Shown here in pieces: positions 1 to 9,844 of a DNA stretch of 64,000 bases (positions are counted from its first letter, which is position 1; the number at the start of each line of letters is the position of its first letter). The notes under the pieces were generated by a model that saw nothing but the letters and a program-made list of their open reading frames with translations, was not told the DNA's origin and made no database searches. The stretch comes from Isoetes taiwanensis (taxonomy: Eukaryota; Streptophyta; Lycopodiopsida; Isoetales; Isoetaceae): contig JAJEKV010000096.1 of the NCBI GenBank assembly GCA_021234155.1, positions 1,002,010-1,066,009 of the forward strand, given 5' to 3'. Position numbers and translations under genes: made by a program.

Positions 1-30
1 CATTCTAAGAAGCCTTCGCATTTTAATTTG

Positions 31-128
31 AAATCGCGCCAGGCGCGATTTGCCTATTTGAAGAGATACGGCTAGCATTCAATGCAACCGTTTCTTAACA
101 GAGTAGACAAATCGCGCCTGACGCGATT
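31..128. repeat. Pair of GC-rich palindromes, left side
   Basis: A perfect palindrome at 31-51 has arms AAATCGCGCC and GGCGCGATTT around a central A. A slightly degraded copy lies at 110-128 (AATCGCG, 5-base centre, CGCGATT). The same motif recurs at 2154-2174, 2228-2247, 25571-25585 and as a half-site at 26426-26436. It was not noticed inside 2325-24477, so it belongs to the older locus that the large element split. Function unknown; terminal or subterminal repeats of an older element are one possibility. Confidence 0.8.
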
Positions 129-256
129 CCAAACTGGAAGGATTGTTTGAATCCACGATTAGGTGTTAAACTGGAGCTAACAAAGTTATTCTTTGCAGTC
201 CCTATATAGAGCGACTGCGGCATGCACGAAACCAGTGGATTGAATATGGGAAGCCA

Positions 257-2176
257 ATGCCGACCAGACAAGGCCAGTCCAAAAGCGCTGAATTCAAGTT
301 GCTGGAAAGGACACTTTGTCAGACAATAATACAGGACAAAACTAAGAGCACCAGATCAAAGATAAAAAAAGGAGATGAAAAGGGAGATGCTTCCGAAGTC
401 CAAACTGTACCCAAGAATGCCTGCAAAATAATTTTTTCTTCAGATCAGATATGGGAGAAATGGAACGAATTTTGGGATGCCTACGTGGAGAAGAAGTTGC
501 CAGATTCACAAGGTAGATTTCCTCCTGTTGACACATCAATTTTTGATCTCCATACAACAGAGATGCAGAAGGCCCAGGGATTGGACGATGAAGAACTGAT
601 CTCAGTTCTGGACAGGTGCATCAGAAAGGAAAGCCTTTATAAGAAAACCTCAGCAACAAAGGACAGGGAATCATTTGAAGAGGCATGCGACCAACTGAAA
701 AATATTAGAGTGCTCAAGAAGGCAGTTGGGAAGGAATTACAAAGGCTTACAGGGGACTGGTCGTTGTCGGAGCTAGGACTCATGCAAAAATACAACGTCT
801 CCAATGACGACCTGAAGAAGTATGTCTTTTGGTCCAAAGACTTTGTCAGGCAGCAGAAGTTGAAGAACGTTGCAAACCTTAAAGGGATTCACACGAAAGT
901 TGCATCCGACTTGAAAAAAAAAGTCGCATTGGTGAAGCAGACCCCGAAGACGGAATCCACATTCTTTTATCAAGTATCCACTGGTTTCAAGTGTGCATTG
1001 CCAGAAGTGGGTGCAGGTCCCCATGATATCACACTATTCGTGCTTGATAGCCGAGACACCAGATGGTCACTTGAAGACTATAATACGTTCTTCAACATAT
1101 GCAGTGGTTGCACGACGGAAATGAATTACACAATTGTCACTATATGCCCCTCCGACATGTCCTACGCATATGTTCTAACTGCTGCAAATGACTTAGAATG
1201 CGTCAAAGTCATACGACAGGCGATTCTCATAGATGAAAATAGGAACAATAAATTTAGCACAACAAGTAAAATTTCTCATGTGCTTATCATTATGATAGCC
1301 ATGATGGATGATAAGGAATATGAAAGGCTTAAGGAAAAACCAGATGGAGACAAACTTGCATGGCAGTGCTATGTGGAACAGCTAGAGGAAGAAGATGAAG
1401 AAAACCAGGCCGACCCCGTTCTTGTGGAGCACATTAAGTATGAGCTCCTAATGTCACATAGGGGGAAGCTAAACAAGAACGGATTCTCTATGGAGCTTTC
1501 TCATTATCTCATTGAAGCATTTTGCCCATTGGGGACAACTTGCTGGGAGCTTCACGTTGGAGGTTACATAAGTAAGGAAGCTTTGAAGTTAGCAAGGAAA
1601 TACCAGAGCGTCGTCTCCGATGATCGAGCCAAAAATTTCTTGGATCTCTTCTTTGAGAAAGTACTAGAGTAAGCACCTAGGGGACCAATCGGCAGTGCAA
1701 AAAGCAAAGCTTCTACCTCTAAGGCCGAAATACCTGCACATTTGGCTAAAGAACGGGAGGCTATGAGACAACTCATGGTTGGCATCAACATGGATATCAA
1801 CGAAGAGCAGACAGTGGTCCCGGTACCTGTCGACATGCCTGTGAACATCCTTGACGGTGAAAATATAGAACATGATGAAAATAACAAGGATGATGATAAT
1901 AACAAGGATGATGAAGGAGAGTCCAAATCTGAAAGCTCTAGCCAGGTTAGCGTAAAGAGTAATGAACTATCAAGCATAGTTCAAACTGTACAGATCTCAA
2001 CTGATGTGGTTGGTGGTTCTAGCAGATCGGAGACAACTCAGAATAAGGATGCAACGGAAGAAGACACAACGGGGATTGATGAAGAAGAAAGGTATTGTGA
2101 CAATGCTCGTTTTCTTATGATATCCATGCATTTTACAAACGACAAGCATATAGAAATCGCGTCTGGCGCGATTTAG
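257..2176 (+). pseudogene. Long hypothetical protein broken by one in-frame stop
   Basis: A frame of 471 codons from the ATG at 257 ends at a TAA (1670-1672) and then stays open in the same frame to a TAG at 2174-2176, so one 639-codon frame is interrupted once. The frame is also open upstream of 257, and TTTGCAG just before 199 could be a splice acceptor, so the true gene may begin further left, even outside the window. The N-terminal third is lysine-rich and probably helical; the tail is acidic and low complexity (runs of Asp, Asn, Glu and Ser). Around residues 400-440 a stretch reading LIEAFCPLGTTCWELHVGG weakly recalls the C-terminal motif of amino-DNA methyltransferases, but no DPPW/NPPY motif is seen. 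That resemblance is a guess. The last codons are contributed by the palindrome at 2154-2174. I do not recognise the family. Confidence 0.5.
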
Positions 2177-2247
2177 AGTTTCCTTGACTTTCATATTTTC
2201 AGATTTTGTTGACATGCATCATTAATGAAATCGCGTCTGGCACGTTT
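2154..2247. repeat. Pair of GC-rich palindromes after the hypothetical gene
   Basis: 2154-2174 (arms AAATCGCG and CGCGATTT with a TCTGG centre) and 2228-2247 (degenerate) are further copies of the palindrome seen at 31-51. The first supplies the terminal codons and stop of the upstream reading frame. Confidence 0.75.
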
Positions 2248-2324
2248 GCTTGTTCCATTTCTTTCATCTCATACGTCATTGTTTGCGTTACAGACGGTGT
2301 GCTATGTAGAACGTTACCTAAAGC
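2248..2324 (+). pseudogene. FCP1/NIF-like phosphatase domain, first part (split gene)
   Basis: The frame just before the large element reads FISYVIVCVTDGVLCRTLPK. It resembles HAD motif I of FCP1/NIF-type phosphatases (hydrophobic strand, DxDGhh), with the first, nucleophilic Asp replaced and the second Asp kept. Joined to 24482 after removal of 2325-24477 and one AAGC copy, the frame continues without a break into the rest of the domain. The stretch before TTACAG at 2289-2294 might instead be intron, which would start the exon inside motif I. This 5' portion is short and its upstream boundary is uncertain. Confidence 0.55.
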
Positions 2325-2627
2325 GGGTAAAAGCATGAAAGGGTGTACGTACATCGTACTGAATTGAAGGACGAATTTGTGCTTTTTTGGGGTACATTTT
2401 AGATGTACATCAAGATACTATGGTTTGTCGTTTTGTGTCAGATATGTAATGATTGCAAGATCATCCCTGACAGTGCCCCCGAAATTCTTGGTTAACCACC
2501 AAACCACCGAACCAATTCGAATGGATCCGTCCCTCCCTTTCCGAAATTCCCCCCCTTTCATAGAACGAACACCGAACGAATTCCAGAAGCAAACACATGC
2601 CAATTGAATCTACAAGAAATACAAATC

Positions 2628-2765
2628 GCCCATCGCGGTGGTGGTCTAGTGGTAAGGCCTTGGATTGGGGTAATCCCCACTAGGGTTCAAAACCCACTGG
2701 CTACCATCGGGTGGGAGACGTGGGTGGGTGCAAGTCCCACCAACCATGCCTTCAATAAAAAAAAA
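2628..2765 (+). mobile_element. tRNA-derived SINE with perfect target duplication
   Basis: A 138-bp unit begins with GGTGGTCTAGTGGTAAGG, matching a pol III A box, followed by GGGTTCAAAACCC, a B-box-like element, and ends in an A-rich tail. It is flanked by the perfect 14-bp direct repeat AAGAAATACAAATC at 2614-2627 and 2766-2779. Boundaries are therefore exact. It lies just upstream of the transposase-like gene inside the large element. Confidence 0.88.
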
Positions 2766-2794
2766 AAGAAATACAAATCAATTTCAATCTGTTC

Positions 2795-3118
2795 ATGGAG
2801 GGTGAGAATTCCAATGGAAGTGATGGTTCTAAGCGCAAGTATGCCGACATTGACCAGTGTTATGCCACAAAACAAATAAAGCAGCGTGTTGACAGGTCGG
2901 TGGATTGCATCCTCAGTTGCTGGCAAACGCTTCGTCCAGATCAAAGATTAGTTTTTTGTGCTCGTTTGTTGCAAGATGACAGGCTTTTTTCTTTTTTCGA
3001 ACCTGTAATTGGAAATCCTTCCGAAGTTATTGTTATGAAATCAATGATCAGAAACTTGAAAGATGGGCTTCAAGAAGTAAAGTCTGCTAATAGCAAAGAT
3101 AAATTGGCTGCAAAACAT
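2795..3118 (+). pseudogene. Transposase-like gene, first exon (interrupted)
   Basis: The frame starts at an ATG 15 bases after the SINE target duplication (MEGENSNGSDGSKRKYADID) and runs 108 codons with a short basic, nuclear-localisation-like patch. It stops making sense exactly at 3118/3119, where the retroelement begins. Joining 3118 to 9930 restores the frame (…AAKH then SLLSMIVGKKGD…). The N-terminal part matches no domain I know; assignment as the N-terminus of the transposase-like protein rests on co-linearity with 9930-12777. Confidence 0.6.
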
Positions 3119-3300
3119 GTGACATTTACCTTCATTTTCAAGGAATTGAAGGTAAATGAAGTTCTTGAACTACTAGGTAGTTGCTTGACGGTTATTTTGT
3201 CCTTTGTGAAGTCCTCCTATTTAGTTTCCTTGTCTCGCAGGTTTTCCTCCATCAGCTTCCTCAACGAGCATCTCTTTCTTCTTGGAGTGTCTAGCACCAC
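3119..3300 (+). repeat. Repeat A1 of the YR retroelement
   Basis: Left terminal copy of the 182-bp A repeat; the second copy is 9181-9362. Just inside the terminus is a perfect 11-bp inverted repeat, ATTTACCTTCA ... TGAAGGTAAAT (3123-3156), able to form a hairpin; it may be the recombinase core site. Confidence 0.9.
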
Positions 3301-3631
3301 GGCTACACAGCCTCCCTCTTTCGTCCATTTTATTTGTATACGTTTTCCATTGTGGGTTTTTGGCTTTCTCCTTTGCATGTTCGACGTCTTCCAAGCTTTG
3401 TTTTATTTCGGCAAACGGTGCTTCATATTTGTTTCTTTGGTGCTTCATATTTGTTTCTTTGCCTTCAGAATATCTTCACGTCCGATTTAGATCTGGGCAA
3501 GGGATCTAGGCTACCAATTTCCCGTAGTTCTTCCTTTCGTGGAATTTTATCCAGCCTTACTTATTCCCTTTCTACCATTTCGTTTTGTTTGCCCATTTCT
3601 TCAAACTGTTTCTTGCTCCTCTGTATCATCA

Positions 3632-4336
3632 ATGGCCCCAAAAATGAATCCTCTCAAGCTGGGAAAGAGGCCTATCACAGAAGCTTCTGGTTCTTTGAAT
3701 GATCCAAAATCAAGAGTGCCTACTGATGAGGAGTCTCCGGCATGGTTACAGGCTATGGAAAGCCTTCTAGAATCCAAAATTGCTGGTCTGGGCGGTGCTA
3801 TGGAGTCCAAGATTGCAGCCTTAGGTGGTGCTAAAGCAGAGGATGTGGTAGCTCTGGAATCCAAGGTTGCTTCTCTTCAGGAAGAAATCCAGCGGAAGAG
3901 CAAGAAAGCTAGGGCTCCTGCCCTCAAATTTGATGGGAATATGAAGCAATGGGATTTTTTGAACGAGGTTGAGGAGTCATTTGCGGAGCTGGAAAGTCAT
4001 ATGCGGCTCCAGAAGACGTTAGATCCAGCAAGCAAAGCGATTATTGACAAAGGTACAAATTTGGTTTCAAATAGGAAGAATTATGTCTGGATAAGGGACA
4101 GGGAAGGACCAACAGTGGCTGAATGCTACGAAATGGGAGAATTTAATTGGTGTGATAGTGATAAACGGTTAAGGGATGCCAGGAAACTAGCTTCTGAGCT
4201 AAGTAGGACCTCCAAGAAGCGGTTTGGTTTCCAGTTTGGGCTTAAAGGTTCTAATCTTTGCTATATTTGTCAGCAACCAGGCCATTTAGCAGCGTCATGT
4301 CCATCTAAATCTCTTCTGGCTCCAGCTCCTCAATAG
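3632..4336 (+). CDS. Gag-like protein of the YR retroelement
   Basis: Structural (nucleocapsid-type) protein thought to package the element's RNA. I chose the ATG at 3632 (MAPKMNPLKLGKR), giving 234 residues; the frame is open further upstream to 3539. A short segment with repeated ESKIAxLGGA units (about residues 45-85) probably forms a coiled coil. A CCHC zinc knuckle (CYICQQPGHLAASC) lies near the C-terminus. Downstream is 1.5 kb of noncoding T-rich DNA before RT, so RT may be expressed from a spliced or separate message. Confidence 0.8.
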   Translation: MAPKMNPLKLGKRPITEASGSLNDPKSRVPTDEESPAWLQAMESLLESKIAGLGGAMESKIAALGGAKAEDVVALESKVASLQEEIQRKSKKARAPALKFDGNMKQWDFLNEVEESFAELESHMRLQKTLDPASKAIIDKGTNLVSNRKNYVWIRDREGPTVAECYEMGEFNWCDSDKRLRDARKLASELSRTSKKRFGFQFGLKGSNLCYICQQPGHLAASCPSKSLLAPAPQ

Positions 4337-5843
4337 CTTCGGCTCCCGGCACCAGCAAACACTAATAATCTGTTTTATAAACCTGCTTGAATGTTTAAAT
4401 TGTATGTGTTTTTGTCTCTCTGTTTTGAGGGAGTGATCTTGATAATAAAGAGTTGTGCTTTCAGTTTTCTTGGCTTTGAAATCTTGTGAATTTAGCAAAT
4501 ACGAGCTCTTCAATTTGGTAGTTTTTTGCTGGCAAAGAAGCTGCTCAATGTTCTCAGATAATGCGGTGTATAGTAAGCATCCTTAGTTTAATATCAAATA
4601 GTGTTCGTCGTTTAAACAGCCTGCATGCCTTTTTCCCTTTTGTTTCTACAGGTTGATCTCATTTAACCAGTCTACAACTCATTTAATCAGCCGTTGATCT
4701 GTTTTCCATGTCCTTTAAGGTTACCATGCGTATAAAGACTGTTTTCTATTTTATGAGAGTGTCCAGCTAGCATGTTGAATTTCATATTTCTCTGAGTTCT
4801 ACTAAATGTTCAAGCGAAGCTGTTCTTTCTACCTTTGTATGTTAATTCCGCGCTTGGTAGCTTCTGTAGTTTAAACTTTTATGGTAGCTTCCAGGCTTGG
4901 TAGCTTCCACACTTCTTTTCCGTGTTCAGCACTATTCAACAAATGTTTCTTCTGATTTCCCATTCCTTAGTTGTTTGGCATTCTTAAATTTGTCTCAACC
5001 CGATCCTTTACTTTAACTCATAGTTCTGTGTGTTGCTGTTACATGACTTATATTCAATCAGAGCTGGGTAGTATGGATAACTAAATTTACTGCCAAGTTC
5101 TTAAATCTACAGCTTTCAATTTTCAGCAGTATTCTGCGTCTGCATGTTGCATTTTTCCTAATCTACATCCCAATTTACAACAGTATTTTGTGTCTCCATT
5201 TCGGGATTGAACTGTAGGTTCATTCTGTGCAAACTGTTTTGTGCACAACCAGTGTCTGTTTTTAGCAATTGTGGCTCTGTTGGGACTCTTGTCGGCCTGT
5301 AGAACTTGAAATATTGCTGTTAGTTGTGATGATCAGATATGGTCTCTTGATTTTTAGAAAACGGGTTGATCTGTGCTACTTCAGAGGAGATCAGAACTTC
5401 CTGTGCAAACGCATTCATGCCTTGACAAAGATGCTTAAATCGGCCTAGTTCTTTATGCTTGTCGGACCGTTTTGGATCAGCCTTGTCCTCAATACCTAGC
5501 TATAGTATGAGTTACCTGATTTTGATAACACAGGAGTGCGTTTTTTCCGGAGAACATCCAATTTCGGCGCCCCTTATGCCTGATCCGACCGCTCCATTCT
5601 TTCCTTCTTGTTGCCCTAATTCAAATCGCTCCAATAATGGCTTTGTGTTTTCCGTTATCTGATCTAAGGCTAACTAATGTTAACCAAATAATCTTTGTAG
5701 CCTAACTATGTATCTTTGTAACTGATGTAGCCGAACTATTTTTATCTTTGTTTAATATTTCATATAAGTGCTTTTTCGCTGACATGGTTATGTTGGTATT
5801 GTGACCAAGGAGGATTCTGTTTTTAATAGTTTATGAGTTTCTA
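4337..5843. other. Noncoding spacer between gag and RT
   Basis: About 1.5 kb of T-rich DNA inside the retroelement with stops in all frames and no recognisable domain. Short phrases such as 'cttggtagcttc' and 'cagtattctgcgtctgcat / cagtattttgtgtctccat' recur, suggesting minor local duplication. Nothing else seen. Confidence 0.6.
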
Positions 5844-7844
5844 ATGAGTGGTTGCCGCATTGTTACAGATATAAGCACTTCACCTTCTCAAAGTTTGCAC
5901 CCACCAGTGACTTATTTGCGCAATAGATTGAAAGACCGTTTGGTTTTTTGGAAATCCTTTTGTTCTTCTGCAATGGTGCTTGATTGGGTCAGTAATGGTT
6001 ATACTCTTCCTTGGCTCCATGGCCCCCCTAGTCAACCTTGGTCTAAGCCAAACCATAAGCCTGTGCAGCAACATGCAGAGTTTGTTAGGGGTGCTATCAA
6101 GGACTTGCTTGCCTCCGGTGCTGCTACAGTCTCAAAAACAATTCCCTTCATATGCTCACCTTTGAGCGTAGTCCCTAAAGCTGGAAATAAATTGCGTCTT
6201 ATTTTGGACCTTCGCTATGTTAATAGTTGCTTAGCTCATATTCCCTTTAAATATGAGACTATAAAGGAAATCCGTGATGTTGTCAAGCCTAATGATGCCT
6301 TGTTTACGTTTGATCTCCATTCTGGATACCATCATGTAGACATCAATCCTGTCTGTTGGACATATCTTGGTTTCGAGTTTGAGGGTGCTCACTACGTGTT
6401 TACATCCTTGCCTTTTGGGCTTTCTTCTGCATGCTACGTATTTACCAAGCTAATGCGACAGATGGTTCGTTTATGGCGTTCTAGAGGATGTCGTTGCATT
6501 CCCTATATAGATGACTTCTTATTTGTTACTTCTGTTTCTAATTTTACAAACGTTAAGGCTTTGGTGATGCAGGATTTTGAGGCAGCCGGCTTTGTTTTAG
6601 CCCTACATAAGTGCCAACTAGAATGCTCTCATGTGGCCAAATTCTTGGGATTTGTGGTTGACTCTTCCTCAGGCTCCTTGTCCATTGCCCCTGCAAAACG
6701 CCAAAAATTTTTCAACTTAGCCTCCAAGCTCCTGACCATCGACTGCATTCCAGCGCGAACTTTAGCCTCTTTTATGGGTATGATTGAGTCTTTCCGTATG
6801 GTTTTTGGCCCTTTTTCCAAACTCTTATCATTTAATCTTGCTAGGCTATATGCTTCCATTACATCTTGGTCCCAACATTTACAGTTATCCCCATCTGAGC
6901 ATGCGGAAAGTTACCTTTGGTCCTCCTCCTTTGATCTCCTTAATAATGCTTACATTTGGGAACCCCTTAACCCTTCCATTTCTTTATGCTATGATGCTAG
7001 TAACTCGGGATGGGGAGTTTGGCTTCATGGTTCTTTTCCGAGTACAGATTTTGCCGGCACTTTCTCTGATGCTGAGAAATCTTCATCCTCAACTGCCCGT
7101 GAGCTTTCTGCCCTATTCCATTTCCTTGAGAACCAGGCTCTGTCCTTGCAAAACTCCCAGGTTACAGCTTTTGGCGATTCCTTAAATGCATACTTTATCC
7201 TTTCAAAGGGTGGATCTCGTATTAGTCACCTACATTCCTTGTGTATCAGGATCTTTATATTGTGCTCCAAGCATAGGATTACCCTTAAACCAGCCTGGAT
7301 TCCTCGGAACCTAAACCAGTGGGCTGACTATCTATCAAAGCTTATTGATTTTGATGACTATATGTTATCTGATGCAGCTTTTTCCTTGTTAGATATGAGA
7401 TGGGGTCCGCATGATTGGGATCGTTTTGCCAATGCTCATAATGCTCATACTTCTAAGTTTAACTGTTGGCACCCACATCCTAGTTTTTTATCACCACCCG
7501 ATGCTTTCTCTCAATCATGGTCCAACACTAACAGCTATTGCTTTCCTCCTCCGAGCCTTGTAGCTAAGACTGTCGCCTTTGCCCTTGCATGTAAGTGTGA
7601 TATCACGTTAGTCATTTTCCATTGGGAGTCTGCTCCTTGGTGGCCAGTGCTTCATGATGAGTTTGGGAATTGGATTGCTTGCTTTGTAGACCATTTATAT
7701 TTTCCAGCCGGTGGATATGCTTTGTGTGGCGCTTCTAGATCTTCTTTACCTTGTGGAAAACCTACTAGTCCGATGATTGCGCTTCGACTTCGTGCTTCTG
7801 ACATGGTGAGTTTTGTGTTTTGTTTCAGATGTTTTCAGTTCTGA
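5844..7844 (+). CDS. Reverse transcriptase / RNase H of the YR retroelement
   Basis: A 666-residue open frame. RT motifs in order: VPKAGNKLRLILDLRYVN (palm), FDLHSGYHHVDIN, LPFGLSSACYVFTKLMR, and the catalytic box YIDDF, followed by a LGF motif. RNase H follows with YDASNSGWGVWL, ARELSAL, GDSLNAY and NQWADYLSK. The region after RNase H (WGPHDWDRFANAHN ... DAFSQSW) is the segment of DIRS/PAT-type elements often described as methyltransferase-like. It overlaps the start of the recombinase region by a few codons. The frame has no stops, so the domain may still be translated. The exact start is uncertain. Confidence 0.88.
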   Translation: MSGCRIVTDISTSPSQSLHPPVTYLRNRLKDRLVFWKSFCSSAMVLDWVSNGYTLPWLHGPPSQPWSKPNHKPVQQHAEFVRGAIKDLLASGAATVSKTIPFICSPLSVVPKAGNKLRLILDLRYVNSCLAHIPFKYETIKEIRDVVKPNDALFTFDLHSGYHHVDINPVCWTYLGFEFEGAHYVFTSLPFGLSSACYVFTKLMRQMVRLWRSRGCRCIPYIDDFLFVTSVSNFTNVKALVMQDFEAAGFVLALHKCQLECSHVAKFLGFVVDSSSGSLSIAPAKRQKFFNLASKLLTIDCIPARTLASFMGMIESFRMVFGPFSKLLSFNLARLYASITSWSQHLQLSPSEHAESYLWSSSFDLLNNAYIWEPLNPSISLCYDASNSGWGVWLHGSFPSTDFAGTFSDAEKSSSSTARELSALFHFLENQALSLQNSQVTAFGDSLNAYFILSKGGSRISHLHSLCIRIFILCSKHRITLKPAWIPRNLNQWADYLSKLIDFDDYMLSDAAFSLLDMRWGPHDWDRFANAHNAHTSKFNCWHPHPSFLSPPDAFSQSWSNTNSYCFPPPSLVAKTVAFALACKCDITLVIFHWESAPWWPVLHDEFGNWIACFVDHLYFPAGGYALCGASRSSLPCGKPTSPMIALRLRASDMVSFVFCFRCFQF

Positions 7845-8471
7845 GTTTTGGATGTCTATGGATAATGCGGATTCAGAGATATGTCACTTATTGTCCCCGC
7901 TGAAGGGTTATACACTGAGTGCGAGGGCTCCTAACACCTTGAAAGCTTATCGTCAACCTTGGTTTGAATTTAAGTTAAGATCTTGTCATCTTCACCTTCT
8001 CTTTCACGAGTCAATAACATCTTGGCATCCATTGCTTTCCATCACCAGGTTGCAGGCCTTGGTAAACCTACTGAACACCCGCTGGTTTCCCTTGTTCGTG
8101 ATCTAGCCAAACGAAATATTCTCTCTAGTATCAACAAGAAGCAACCTTTGTTACCCCACATGGTTAGGAGAATTATTGATACCTTTGCGGGTCCTTTAGC
8201 GACGTTGTTAGATGTCATCTTGCCGCACGCGACTCTTGTCTTAGCTTTCTCGCCTTTTTTGCGTGAGCTCGAACTCGCTTTTTACATTGGCATGAAATAA
8301 TTTTCCTTTCCTCGCATGCTAGTCTCTACATCCGATCCTCTAAAACTGATCAAAATGTTGTAGGTTCTTGGGTTTCTATTGCCCGTTTGGGTGGTTCATA
8401 TTGCCCAGTCCAATTGCTTGAGCGTCTTATCTATATGGGAAAATTTAGAGCTGTGGATGGTCCATCAGGTG

Positions 8472-8800
8472 GTTTTCTTTTCTGTGGTGTTCATTGCTCT
8501 GCATCTGGCCCTGGGTAAATTTTTTATTGACCTACTCAGTTTTTTGACCATCACAGCACATATAAGCACCTTCACCAAATAATTTATGTCATCATCATTT
8601 GCATCACTAATATGCTCATTATATCCTTTATATAATAGAAAACACTCATGATTTTTTGAAGGGCAATGAAGGGCTATGGAAGGGCAATGAAGGGCAGTTT
8701 GAAGGGCAATGAAGGGCAGTCAGCACCTGTGCAGCACATGTGTCGCCCACATGCTTTTTTGAGTATGTGAATTAAAAAACCACCCCCCTTCACTCCGTAA
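8472..8800. repeat. Insert within the recombinase gene with short tandem repeats
   Basis: This stretch interrupts recombinase similarity. It contains three to four copies of a unit close to GAAGGGCAATGAAGGGCAG (about 8657-8722) and AT-rich DNA. Its ends are approximate and no target duplication is evident. It could be an intron-like or MITE-like insertion. Confidence 0.45.
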
Positions 8801-9095
8801 GAATGTGATCTCTTACTCCACCCTTCGTTCATGGTTTCGATATTGCTTGCAATCTATTGGAGAGGATCCTGATGCTTTTGGTACTCATTCTGGTAGACGG
8901 GGTGGAGTTCCAGATCGTTTATTTAAAGCCCATGGTCGGTGGTCCTCGGAGTCTGCTAAAGATGGTTATGTGATTCCAGCCTTGCGTGAACAGCTTCTAG
9001 TTTCTCGTTCTTTAGGTCTTGCTTCAACCGACATCTCAGAAGCTTTATTAGAGTTCGGCATTTCTAGTGGTACACACTTTTCCTGCCTCTTTTTC

Positions 9096-9180
9096 AGCAT
9101 GTATTCTGTTTTGTGTTGTTTAAGAGATGCCCATGGAGGTGGTTCTTTCCATATGTTTTCAACACCTAGTAGTTCTAGAA
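9096..9180 (+). repeat. Repeat B1 of the YR retroelement
   Basis: 85-bp internal copy of the right terminal repeat (AGCATGTATTCTGTTTTGTG ... TTCTAGAA), also at 9845-9929. It abuts A2 directly. Confidence 0.88.
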
Positions 9181-9362
9181 GTGACATTTACCTTCATTTT
9201 CAAGGAATTGAAGGTAAATGAAGTTCTTGAACTACTAGGTAGTTGCTTGACAGTTATTTTGTCCTTTGTGAAGTCCTCCTATTTAGTTTCCTTGTCTCGC
9301 AGGTTTTCCTCCATCAGCTTCCTCAACGAGCATCTCTTTCTTCTTGGAGTGTCTAGCCCCAC
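9181..9362 (+). repeat. Repeat A2 of the YR retroelement
   Basis: Internal copy of the left terminal repeat at 3119-3300, with two differences noticed over 182 bp. B1-A2 together mimic the joined ends of a circular intermediate. Confidence 0.88.
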
Positions 9363-9844
9363 CCACCCGCCCATTTCGCCTAGTGACAATTGGAGGCTTT
9401 CATGCATAGTTGGTGGCCTTAGTGCCTGGATGGAGGCCCCGTGCCTGGTTGGTGACCCTAGAGTCATGGTGGGCCTTGTGCCATGGAAGGCCCTAGAGCC
9501 TGGATCAGCCCGAAGGGCTTTTTACCTCATTTTCATGTTGTTTTGCAGATATCAAGCTGAACGGACGTGATAGTTGAGCTACCAAGTTGGGAAGGGAGCC
9601 TACACTCTTGTTACAAGATTGTTGCGGTTGAACTTGGCTCGAGCATTATTCTCTTCTTTTTGCCATCTTGCATGTGCTATACCTGTGTACCCATCCCAAC
9701 AAGGCTGGTAGGCCTGAGGGTATTTTGTTTTCATCTTTGGAAACCTAGCCTGGTTAGTGATTCTATTATGGTCAGGGTTTTTCCTCGAAAACCCGAAAGG
9801 GCGAGGTTTTTTAATCCCGATTATAATGGTTTCACTAATCGGCA
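9363..9844. other. Spacer between A2 and B2
   Basis: Noncoding. A short run repeats the words 'gtgcctgg / ggtgaccct / ggccc' (9400-9500). At 9777-9825 there is a GGTTTTTCC...CGAAAACCC...GGTTTTTTAATCC module closely matching one in the 3' regions of the LINE copies in this window. Confidence 0.6.

Larger units (their letters stand above)
7851..9221 (+). pseudogene. Tyrosine recombinase of the YR retroelement, broken
   Basis: Integrase that would insert the circular DNA copy. Pieces in different frames follow each other: an N-terminal core-binding part (LSARAPNTLKAYRQPW), the first catalytic-Arg region (TLLDVILPHATLVLAFSPFLRELELAF), a middle strand segment (SWVSIARLGGSYCPV) and the C-terminal catalytic part (GTHSGRRGG ... 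HGRWSSESAKDGYV) with the conserved His, Arg and His/Trp. At least two frameshifts separate them. About 330 bp at 8472-8800 has no recombinase similarity, and the segment between RRGG and VPDRLFK looks shorter than in relatives. The last codons run through B1 into A2. The copy cannot make a full recombinase. Confidence 0.8.

Noticed and set aside
257-1672. Confident call of an amino-DNA methyltransferase
   Set aside because: Only a vague match to one motif and no DPPW/NPPY or SAM-binding FxGxG; reported as hypothetical.
7806-7828. GTGAGT...TTTCAG as an intron joining RT and YR
   Set aside because: The interval is only 23 bases, below a workable plant intron; frame overlap or frameshift is simpler.
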